Below, in pieces: positions 57,081-64,000 of a stretch of DNA of 64,000 nt. Position numbers and translations under genes: made by a program. Positions within the stretch are counted from its first letter, which is position 1; the number at the start of each line of letters is the position of its first letter. This DNA is from Gilliamella sp. Lep-s35 (GTDB taxonomy: Bacteria > Pseudomonadota > Gammaproteobacteria > Enterobacterales > Orbaceae): positions 101,259 through 165,258 of the forward strand of contig NZ_WTEX01000001.1 of assembly GCF_009795845.1 (NCBI RefSeq). Reading direction: 5' to 3'. The notes under the pieces were generated by a model. That model saw nothing but the letters and a program-made list of their open reading frames with translations. It was not told the DNA's origin and ran no database searches.

Positions 57081-57535
57081 TGATTAGTCAAGAGTTAATT
57101 AATGATATTATTATTCTAGCGATTTGGCTATGTTTGTTAGTTTCTTGTTATACGGATTGGAAGTACCGAACAATCTCAAATAAAATCGTCATAATAATAT
57201 TCATTTTGGCTATTTTAAATTTTTTGTTCGGTCAAGGACAGCTAAATTATGGCGCATCAACGATATTTTTAGTCTGTGGTTTACTTATGTTTTATTGCCG
57301 ATTAGCCGGTGCGGGGGATATTAAATTAATTACGGCACTTTTAATAACAATTCCTGTAAGCAGCGTTCTGTTTTTTTTGGTGGTGATTACATTTTTTGGT
57401 TTGCCGCTAGCAATCTTTGTAATTATATATAAACGTTTAAAGAAACCCGAAGGCGGTATTACATTACCCTATGGAATTGCAATAAGCGCAAGCTATTTTT
57501 TAACATCAATTACACTATTTAAGGTTATATTGTAA
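57080..57535 (+). CDS. tadV: TadV/CpaA prepilin peptidase
   Basis: A24-family aspartic peptidase that cleaves Flp and the pseudopilins in the inner membrane. The 151-residue protein has about five membrane segments. The two catalytic aspartates are visible in SCYTDWKYRTISN near residue 26 and GAGDIKLI near residue 77. It lacks the N-terminal methylase domain, as usual for TadV. Its start overlaps the stop of the RCC1 gene (TAATG). It stands at the end of the locus rather than next to flp. Confidence 0.92.
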   Translation: MISQELINDIIILAIWLCLLVSCYTDWKYRTISNKIVIIIFILAILNFLFGQGQLNYGASTIFLVCGLLMFYCRLAGAGDIKLITALLITIPVSSVLFFLVVITFFGLPLAIFVIIYKRLKKPEGGITLPYGIAISASYFLTSITLFKVIL

Positions 57536-58192
57536 TAGTAAACTCAATATTCGGCTTAATGATATATGTATTTTGATAATCAGTATTAGTGTTTCTCATT
57601 CTAAAGCAAATGATTGAGAAACATTCCTTTCTTAAATGACATTAACTAACAATACGTTATACCTGAACGATAATTACAGCATATGTAAACCCAACTGACT
57701 GTATAAAAAAATAAGTGATTGCTTGATTATACGCAAATCTTATACACTAATACCACTTTTTGTTTTAAAAGATAATTATTCTTGTTTTACGCAAAGATAT
57801 AATAAAAATTTGTTAAAAATTATTACATTAAATTATAATTATGTATAAGATGGATGTTTTTGTTTTATACTGAAACCTAGTATTTCCTGAAACTTTTTTA
57901 CAAAAATTATTATCTTTAGTCATATGAATTAAAGATGTACACATTATATAAAGATATTTTTCTATACAATTTTGTGTATACCAAGTTTTTAGATCATTAT
58001 AAATTTATTACTACAGGATGATGAATCATTATAATTATTTTTATTAGTTTTTGGCGTAAAAAGTAGTAATGATATTAACTTGCATTTATCAAAATTTGTT
58101 AAAGTTATAACATGGTTATTTCTTATAGATAACATTGGGTATAATTATATTTACTACGGCATTATAGAAATAAATTAAGAGGAGACATGCAT
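57536..58192. other. Long AT-rich intergenic region after the Tad locus
   Basis: No coding frame is recognisable. GTTTCTCA (57591-57598) and TGAGAAAC (57615-57622) form an 8-bp hairpin followed by ATTCCTTTCTT, a candidate weak terminator of the Tad operon. The rest is about 80 percent A+T without clear repeats. The promoter of the transporter-pxp genes presumably lies in the last 200 bases; AGGAGA precedes the start at 58193. Confidence 0.45.
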
Positions 58193-59428
58193 ATGGAAAA
58201 TCATAGCAGTAATACCGTTGCTTTTGTTAAAAATCGTCGTGCTTCATTAATCAGTGCCATTTTTTTAATGGCGACATCGGCAATCGGTCCGGGATTTATT
58301 ACTCAAACCGCTACGTTTACCGTTACGCTTGGTACTGCCTTTGGCTTTGGTATTTTGGCTTCTATTATTATCGATTTTGTTGTTCAACAAAATATTTGGC
58401 GAGTGGTTGCATTAACCAAAATGAATTCATCAGATATTGCCAATGCCACAATTCCATTTAGTGGTTATCTATTAGCGGTGCTAATTATATTTGGTGGGTT
58501 AGTGTTTAATATTGGTAATATTGCCGGCGCCGGATTAGGTTTAAATGCACTTGTTGGGCTTGATCCTAAATGGGGCGGAGCAATTAGTGCATTTTTAGCG
58601 GTTTATATTTTTTCATCACGCAAAGCTAGCAATTTTATTGATCGTTTAATGATTGGTTTTGGTTTACTAATGATTGTTTTAACGTTATTTGTGGTGTTTG
58701 CATCGCAGCCTCCAGTTGGTGAAGCGTTAAAAGAAACCGTGTTTCCGAGCGATATCAATTTTGCTTCAATCACAACTATTGTTGGTGGAACCGTTGGGGG
58801 ATATATTTCTTATGCTGGCGCTCACCGTTTACTTGATAAAGGTATGGTTGGTGTAGAGCATATTGATTATGTTTCAGGTGCAGCCACAAAAGGAATTGTT
58901 GTTGTTGGTTTAATGCGTTACATTTTATTTTTAGCGATTTTAGGTGTCGTGGCAAGTGGTGTGACAATTGATATTTCAAGTTATGCCGCCAACCCTGCAT
59001 CGCAAGCCTTTCAGGCAGCTTTGGGTCAGCTTGGATTACGCCTTTTTGGTTTGATTTTATGGGCGGCAGCTATAACGAGTGTTATTGGAGCCGCTTATAC
59101 TTCAATGACGTTTATTACACCTTTTAAACGAACAATTACAGATAAACAACGCCAATTTGCCACCATTATCTTTATTGCTGTTTCGCTTGCGATCTATTTA
59201 GCTATGGGAACCGCACCTGTATCATTACTTGTTTTTGCCGGTGGTTTTAATGGCTTAGTGTTACCGCTTGGTTTGACCATTTTTGTGTATATTGGTTGGC
59301 GACGAGCTGATCTTATGTCTGGATATCATTATCCAAGATGGTTATTACTTTTAGGTGTGATAGTGTGCGCAATTACTTGGTATATGGGCATAATGTCGGT
59401 CGCGACTATTTTTAACTATTTAAAATAG
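58193..59428 (+). CDS. NRAMP-family transporter (YcsG-like)
   Basis: Inner-membrane protein of 411 residues with about 11 hydrophobic segments and NRAMP features ([14 protein letters not shown] near 30, where metal transporters have [24 protein letters not shown] near 197). The DPGN motif is not present, so it may not carry metals. Relatives such as Bacillus subtilis YcsG are encoded beside ycsF/pxpA and kipI/kipA, and the same neighbourhood is seen here. Uptake of 5-oxoproline or a related compound is a reasonable guess. The ATG at 58193 has AGGAGA with 7-base spacing. Confidence 0.8.
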   Translation: MENHSSNTVAFVKNRRASLISAIFLMATSAIGPGFITQTATFTVTLGTAFGFGILASIIIDFVVQQNIWRVVALTKMNSSDIANATIPFSGYLLAVLIIFGGLVFNIGNIAGAGLGLNALVGLDPKWGGAISAFLAVYIFSSRKASNFIDRLMIGFGLLMIVLTLFVVFASQPPVGEALKETVFPSDINFASITTIVGGTVGGYISYAGAHRLLDKGMVGVEHIDYVSGAATKGIVVVGLMRYILFLAILGVVASGVTIDISSYAANPASQAFQAALGQLGLRLFGLILWAAAITSVIGAAYTSMTFITPFKRTITDKQRQFATIIFIAVSLAIYLAMGTAPVSLLVFAGGFNGLVLPLGLTIFVYIGWRRADLMSGYHYPRWLLLLGVIVCAITWYMGIMSVATIFNYLK

Positions 59429-59436
59429 AGGACAAT

Positions 59437-60219
59437 ATGACAATCACCAAAAGTATTGATTTAAACAGTGACCTTGGCGAAAGCTTTGGTCAATGGCAAA
59501 TGGGTAATGACGAGGCAATGCTAAAAGTTGTTAGCAGTGCCAATGTCGCTTGTGGATTTCATGCTGGTTCGCCAGCAGGTATTTTAAAAACATTGAAAGC
59601 GGCCAAAGCCAATAATGTCGAAGTGGGTGCTCATGTTGGTTACCCTGATTTAGTGGGATTTGGTCGTCGTAATATGGATATAGCAACTGATGAGTTAACC
59701 GCTGATGTGATTTATCAAATTGGCGCACTTAAAGGATTAGCCACATCAATCGGCACCAAAATAAGTTATGTTAAGCCACATGGTGCATTATATAACACCA
59801 TTGCGCATGATAAGCGTCAGGCAATGGCGGTGATTGATGCGCTTTGTGCGGTTGATTCGACATTGACTTTGGTTGTTCTTGCAGGCTCAAAATTGATTGA
59901 ATGGGCTAAACAAAGCGGTTTGAGCGTCGTTGCTGAAGCGTTTGCCGATAGAGCTTATCATGCCGATGGCACATTAGTTTCGCGTAAAGAAGCTGGTGCT
60001 GTATTGCACGATCCTGATTTGGTTGCCGACCGTATGTTGCAATTGGTTAATGAGGGTGGCGTGATGTCTATCGAAGGGCAATTTGTGCGTATTGAGGCAG
60101 GATCAATTTGTGTCCATGGCGATAGCGCTGGCGCTTTAGCGATGGCACAAAAAGTGCGACAAAAACTACAACAAAATGGTATTCATATTGCCTCGTTTAC
60201 TAAAAGTAATAATAACTAA
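59437..60219 (+). CDS. pxpA: 5-oxoprolinase subunit A
   Basis: LamB/YcsF-family subunit of the ATP-dependent 5-oxoprolinase that opens pyroglutamate to glutamate. The 260-residue protein begins [14 protein letters not shown], then [12 protein letters not shown] near 37, GAHVGYPDL near 66 and [10 protein letters not shown] near 110, the conserved metal-binding family blocks. It is 8 bases after the NRAMP-like gene. PxpB and PxpC follow as one fused protein. Confidence 0.93.
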   Translation: MTITKSIDLNSDLGESFGQWQMGNDEAMLKVVSSANVACGFHAGSPAGILKTLKAAKANNVEVGAHVGYPDLVGFGRRNMDIATDELTADVIYQIGALKGLATSIGTKISYVKPHGALYNTIAHDKRQAMAVIDALCAVDSTLTLVVLAGSKLIEWAKQSGLSVVAEAFADRAYHADGTLVSRKEAGAVLHDPDLVADRMLQLVNEGGVMSIEGQFVRIEAGSICVHGDSAGALAMAQKVRQKLQQNGIHIASFTKSNNN

Positions 60220-60383
60220 ATTAGTTAATTTTTTGAAAAAGTTAATTAAATTAATAAAAAAAATACAAATATGATTAGACAACACTTTACTAAGTGGGCT
60301 ATAAACTTGGCCTTTAATATAACAAAACAATATAAAATATGTGTTGTTAGTGATTGGATATTGATCATATTTCGAGGTACTTA

Positions 60384-61991
60384 ATGCGATTTTTACCCGT
60401 TAATATCGATGCGTTTATCGTAGAATTAAACAGCCTTGAGCAAACCATGGCACTTACTGATGTGCTTCAAGGTGTTATTGCTGATTGGCATATCAATGAA
60501 ATAATCCCAGCGGCACGAACCCTATTAATCCGTTATAACTCCATTGTGACCAATGCTAATATACTTGCAAAGCAGATTGCTCAATTAGATATTTCGGCAA
60601 GCGTTATGCAATCTGGCGAATTGGTAACAATACCAGTTCGCTATAATGGTGAAGATTTACCTCAAGTGGCAGACTATCTTGGCATAACGGTTGCCGAAGT
60701 CATTGCAAGGCACACTGATAACGAGTATCAAGTGGCTTTTTGTGGCTTTGCTCCGGGGTTTGCTTATATGGTATCTAAAACGGCTCAGCTTAATGTGCCA
60801 CGTCGAAACTCACCACGAGTCCGCATTCCTGCAGGATCGGTTGCTTTAGCAGGGGAATTTAGTAGTGTTTACCCACAAGCAAGCCCAGGTGGTTGGCAAC
60901 TTATTGGTATTACTGACACCGCAGTTTGGGACATCTATCGTGATGAGCCAGCGCTGTTCAAACCGGGGACTCGGGTTCATTTTATTGATGTAAGCCAATC
61001 GAAAACAACTTATCATTTACCTGCTCATTTATCAGCAGCTAAAAAACAAGATGACCTTGTTGAGCAACAAGATATAACCGTATTAACGACAGGACTGCAA
61101 ACATTGTTTCAAGACAATGGCCGAATTGGGCAGGCGGTGTTAGGCATTTCTGAATCAGGAGCGATGGATAAAAGCGCATTACACAGCGCTAACCGTGTGC
61201 TAGGTAATTCAATTAATGAACCGGCGTTAGAAATTACTCAAGGCGGTTTTAGTGCACAAATACACCATTCCATGTTAGTTGCGGTAACTGGGGCTGTATG
61301 TGATATCACCATTACCACCGCCCAAGGCGAAGCCTATACTTCGCCCATGTATCGGCCAATTCAATTAGAAGTAGGCGACATTATCCGCCTAGGCAATGTA
61401 AAGCGTGGCGTTCGTAGTTATTTAGCGGTGCGTGGTGGTTTTCAAGTATCGCCAATTTTAACCAGTTGTGCTTATGATACGCTTGCGCAAGTAGGACCAT
61501 TACCGCTAAAAGCAGGGCAAACATTGGCAATAAAGCAAACAAATGCGTTAAGATCCATTTCATTAACCGAAACCTCTGCTATCGATTACCCAACCAGTGA
61601 GGATGTGGTTGTTTTAGATATTGTGCTTGGGCCACGTACTGATTGGTTTACTCAGCAAGCAATAGCGCTTCTTACTTCACAGCTATGGCAAGTAACGCCA
61701 GCTTCTAACCGTATTGGATTACGCTTATCTGGTGAACAACCACTAAGTCGTGAAAAATACCAAGAATTACCGAGTGAAGGAACTTGCATCGGCGCAATCC
61801 AAATTCCTGCTAATGGGCAACCAGTACTATTTTTGAATGATCACCCTTTAACGGGTGGTTATCCTGTTATTGGTGCAGTATGTAATTATCATTTAGATTT
61901 GGCAGGTCAAATACCAGTCAATGCCAAAATAAAATTTAATCCGATAGGGATATTTAAAGAATTTGAAGGGAGTGATGTTGATCATGTCTGA
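60384..61991 (+). CDS. pxpB: Fused 5-oxoprolinase subunits B and C (KipI-KipA)
   Basis: The 535-residue protein joins two subunits usually encoded separately. Residues 1 to about 215 are PxpB/KipI (MRFLPVNIDAFIVEL, CGFAPGFAYM near 125, RVRIPAGSVALAG). Residues from about 225 are PxpC/KipA (GLQTLFQDNGRIG near 237, SGAMDKSALHSANRVLGN near 257, GGYPVIGAV near the end). With PxpA it would hydrolyse 5-oxoproline using ATP. The ATG at 60384 has GAGGT 7 bases upstream, preferred over the TTG at 60354. The end overlaps the next gene by 8 bases. Confidence 0.9.
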   Translation: MRFLPVNIDAFIVELNSLEQTMALTDVLQGVIADWHINEIIPAARTLLIRYNSIVTNANILAKQIAQLDISASVMQSGELVTIPVRYNGEDLPQVADYLGITVAEVIARHTDNEYQVAFCGFAPGFAYMVSKTAQLNVPRRNSPRVRIPAGSVALAGEFSSVYPQASPGGWQLIGITDTAVWDIYRDEPALFKPGTRVHFIDVSQSKTTYHLPAHLSAAKKQDDLVEQQDITVLTTGLQTLFQDNGRIGQAVLGISESGAMDKSALHSANRVLGNSINEPALEITQGGFSAQIHHSMLVAVTGAVCDITITTAQGEAYTSPMYRPIQLEVGDIIRLGNVKRGVRSYLAVRGGFQVSPILTSCAYDTLAQVGPLPLKAGQTLAIKQTNALRSISLTETSAIDYPTSEDVVVLDIVLGPRTDWFTQQAIALLTSQLWQVTPASNRIGLRLSGEQPLSREKYQELPSEGTCIGAIQIPANGQPVLFLNDHPLTGGYPVIGAVCNYHLDLAGQIPVNAKIKFNPIGIFKEFEGSDVDHV

Positions 61992-63738
61992 AAATAATCA
62001 AACAATAACGCATAAAGTATTAATTGCTAACCGTGGCGAAATTGCCGTACGCATTGTGCGTGCTTGTCGTGATATGGGATTTTTATCTGTTGCGATTTAT
62101 GCTGATGCCGATATTAACGCACTTCATGTACAAATGGCCGACGAAGCTTATGGGCTAGCAGGCAATATGCCAAGCGAAACGTATTTAGATATTGATAAAA
62201 TTATTGCTATAGCTAAAAAATCAGGAGCAACGATGGTGCACCCTGGTTATGGTTTTTTATCTGAACGTGTTGAATTTGCAAAAGCGGTACAAGATGCAGG
62301 GTTAATTTGGGTTGGACCCAATCCCGAAACGATTGAAATATTAGGTGACAAAGTCAAAGCAAGGCAACTTGCATTGCAAGTGGGTGCGCCATTGGTTGTG
62401 GGAACAAAAGAACCAGCTAAAAACGCTAAAGAAGCGATCGAATTTGCCCATGCACATGGTTTACCTATTGCTATAAAAGCCGCATTTGGTGGCGGTGGTC
62501 GAGGCTTAAAAGTAGCTTGGCAAATAGATGAAGTAGAAGAGCTTTACCATTCAGCCGTGCGTGAAGCAACTGCCGCTTTTGGGCGTGGAGAGTGCTTTTT
62601 AGAACAGTTTTTACATAATCCTAGACATGTCGAAGCACAAGTTATTGCCGACAAATTAGGTCATATTGTTGTGGTAGGTACGCGTGACTGTTCATTACAA
62701 CGTCGTAATCAAAAATTAATTGAAGAATCGCCAGCTCCCTTTATTAACGAGCAATTAACCGAACAAATAACCCAAGCATCAATAGCCATTTGTGCTAAAG
62801 CAAATTATGTTGGTGTAGGAACGGTTGAATTTTTACTCAGCCAAGATGGCAAATTATCGTTTTTAGAAGTCAACACACGGTTACAAGTAGAACATCCCGT
62901 AACGGAAGAAACAACAGGCATTGATCTTGTTGTTGAACAACTGCGTATTGCCCAAGGTTTGCCATTAAGCATTAATGAAACGCCAAAACCTAAAGCCCAC
63001 GCTATTGAATTTCGTATCAATGCCGAAGATGCCGCTAATGGTTTTTTACCTGCGGCAGGCACTATTACACGCTTTGATGTGCCATTAGGGGCAGGTGTTC
63101 GCATGGACAGTGGCGTAACGGTGGGGTCAACAATTCCTGCCACGTTTGATTCACTGATGGCAAAATTGATTGTGGTTGGTCGTAATCGACAACAAGCCAT
63201 TGCTAGAGCTCGCCGTGCGTTAGCAGAATTTACAATTGAAGGAGTTGCAAGTGTTTTACCATTTGATCGTGCTGTGATTGAACATCCTGACTTTTGTGAT
63301 GATTTTAATGTACATACCCGTTGGATCGAAACCGAATTAAATGCCACAATCACACCTGCAAAAAGGCAAATTCCTGCCAAAGAAGAAGCATTAATAAAAA
63401 CAGTTATCGAAATTGACGGCAAACGCTGTAAACTGGGCTTACCAGCAAACCTATTTGCTGGATTTGCTATGCAAACCGAAGCAAACGTTACCTCATCGAC
63501 TTCAACTTCTGCTAATGACGTACTATCCGATTCTGTTGTACCATCGCCAGTATCTGGTAATCTTTTTAAATGGTTAATTGATGATAAGCAAAATGTAAAC
63601 GAAGGTGATGCTATTGGCATTATGGAAGCCATGAAAATGGAAGTACAAATTATTGCACACCGAAGTGGCACATTAACCAAAACAGTCCAAGAGGGCGATT
63701 ATGTTAATGCAGGTGATGCCGTTGCTGAGATCTGCTAG
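61984..63738 (+). CDS. Biotin carboxylase with C-terminal biotin carrier domain
   Basis: The 584-residue protein has a full biotin carboxylase (about 10-455: KVLIANRGEIAVRIVRACRDMG, HPGYGFLSE, the ATP-grasp loop AAFGGGGRGLKV near 163, EVNTRLQVEHPVTEE near 295). After a low-complexity linker it has a biotinyl domain with the biotinylated lysine in IMEAMKMEVQI near 550. No carboxyltransferase is present. Such proteins often accompany pxpABC genes; with PxpBC the domain set equals that of urea carboxylase. Acceptor unknown. Its start at 61984 overlaps pxpBC; GGGAG is 10 bases upstream. Confidence 0.9.
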   Translation: MSENNQTITHKVLIANRGEIAVRIVRACRDMGFLSVAIYADADINALHVQMADEAYGLAGNMPSETYLDIDKIIAIAKKSGATMVHPGYGFLSERVEFAKAVQDAGLIWVGPNPETIEILGDKVKARQLALQVGAPLVVGTKEPAKNAKEAIEFAHAHGLPIAIKAAFGGGGRGLKVAWQIDEVEELYHSAVREATAAFGRGECFLEQFLHNPRHVEAQVIADKLGHIVVVGTRDCSLQRRNQKLIEESPAPFINEQLTEQITQASIAICAKANYVGVGTVEFLLSQDGKLSFLEVNTRLQVEHPVTEETTGIDLVVEQLRIAQGLPLSINETPKPKAHAIEFRINAEDAANGFLPAAGTITRFDVPLGAGVRMDSGVTVGSTIPATFDSLMAKLIVVGRNRQQAIARARRALAEFTIEGVASVLPFDRAVIEHPDFCDDFNVHTRWIETELNATITPAKRQIPAKEEALIKTVIEIDGKRCKLGLPANLFAGFAMQTEANVTSSTSTSANDVLSDSVVPSPVSGNLFKWLIDDKQNVNEGDAIGIMEAMKMEVQIIAHRSGTLTKTVQEGDYVNAGDAVAEIC

Positions 63739-63807
63739 TGCTTAGTTAGCTTCAATTAACCTAAATTTTGGCACTTCTACAGCCTAATAGTTAAGCTTTA
63801 ATAACTA

Positions 63808-64000
63808 GGGGCTGTTGAACTTTGCTGTACATAAATTACTCAACAATACATTGGCAGCCACATTAACATAAGTGCCAGTGATACCATACTGGCATAATCC
63901 CTTTCTAACTTATCATATCTAGTTGATATTGAACGATATTGCTTGATTCTAGCAAAGGCATTCTCGACTAAATGACGATAGCGATAAAGGCACCTATCCA
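63808..64000 (-). mobile_element. IS5-family insertion sequence, 3' end (continues outside window)
   Basis: The right part of an insertion element. Its terminal repeat probably begins near GGGGCTGTTGAAC at 63808. A transposase frame on the minus strand runs off the window. The other end and target duplication are not visible. Confidence 0.7.
63840..63998 (-). CDS. IS5-family transposase, C-terminal fragment
   Basis: The frame ending at 63840 reads YRYRHLVENAFARIKQYRSI followed by STRYDKLERDYASMVSLALM and ends LMWLPMYC. This is the C-terminal catalytic part of an IS5-family DDE transposase: the glutamate of the triad is in HLVENAFARIK, followed by the RxxTRYDK motif. The N-terminal part lies beyond the window, so intactness cannot be judged. 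Confidence 0.85.
   Translation of the reverse strand, partial: DRCLYRYRHLVENAFARIKQYRSISTRYDKLERDYASMVSLALMLMWLPMYC

Noticed and set aside
58193..59428. Annotation as a manganese transporter MntH
   Set aside because: The NRAMP fold is likely, but the DPGN metal motif is replaced by GPGF and the neighbours are pxp genes, so metal transport is not supported.
62805..63680. Long minus-strand open frame of 291 codons
   Set aside because: It is antisense to the biotin carboxylase gene, which has full family motifs; low-complexity serine-rich translation typical of a shadow frame.

Overview
The window is a low-GC chromosomal segment of a gammaproteobacterium. Most housekeeping proteins (IdnO, IdnR, RpoE, CyaA, LepA, GalR, LacZ, MrcA, YigL, TusA) read as close relatives of the Escherichia coli proteins, and several gene neighbourhoods are enterobacterial (rpoE-rseA-rseB then lepA-lepB-rnc-era, ygiM-cca, metT-leuW-glnU-type tRNAs, hof genes near mrcA). 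The low GC, reduced versions of several proteins and the sugar-use plus Tad-pilus content suggest an Orbaceae-like gut symbiont (Gilliamella or Frischella type). That placement is inference.

Layout. 1-1112: 3' part of the ABC-F gene yheS, then an IS3 remnant. 1540-4890: L-idonate/gluconate module (idnO, an MFS permease, idnR) with GntR/IdnR-type operators. 5008-9441 (minus): lepA-lepB-rnc-era. 9596-11859 (minus): sigma-E operon rpoE-rseA-rseB with a recognisable sigma-E promoter. 11987-16319: cyaA (minus), nudL and a three-domain YdgH-like periplasmic protein (plus). 16594-17213: a Met-Leu-Gln-(Leu)-Gln tRNA operon with a decaying duplicate tRNA-Leu. 17264-18976 (minus): ygiM-cca. 19095-28078: galactoside module: GH36 alpha-galactosidase, galR, a LamB/BglH-type porin behind a BglG-type antiterminator leader, and lacZ with a gal-operon-like promoter. 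28173-29043: antitoxin, truncated toxin, tRNA-Lys and two tRNA-Val. 29223-32322: hofMN fusion-hofO-hofP-hofQ, the DNA-uptake/type IV pilus assembly set. 32439-37570: yigL, tusA, ygfX, mrcA, rsmD, yhhL. 37649-39001: tRNA-Gly, a ParE/Phd pair and vapBC remnants. 39087-43814: iron alcohol dehydrogenase, SDR, LysR regulator and an EptA-like membrane sulfatase-fold transferase. 44127-57535: a complete Tad (Flp pilus) locus with unusual order and contents. 58193-63738: NRAMP-like transporter, pxpA, fused pxpBC and a biotin carboxylase-BCCP protein. 63808-64000: the end of an IS5-family element.

How it works together. In the galactoside module, CRP-like sites lie before the alpha-galactosidase, porin and lacZ genes. 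lacZ also carries a GalR operator near -60 and a CRP-like site near -41, the geometry of the E. coli gal promoter. The porin transcript must pass an intrinsic terminator that overlaps an almost canonical RAT element, so it should answer to a BglG-type PTS antiterminator encoded elsewhere. The Tad locus encodes pilin, ATPase, platform proteins, secretin, pseudopilins and prepilin peptidase. It also contains a secreted seven-bladed RCC1-type propeller protein between tadG and tadV, and a TadD with a long C-terminal extension; these are the least expected parts of the window. The last module joins 5-oxoprolinase (PxpABC) to a biotin carboxylase, which together carry the same domain set as urea carboxylase.

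Limits: all names come from reading the sequence and remembered family features. No search or structure prediction was run.
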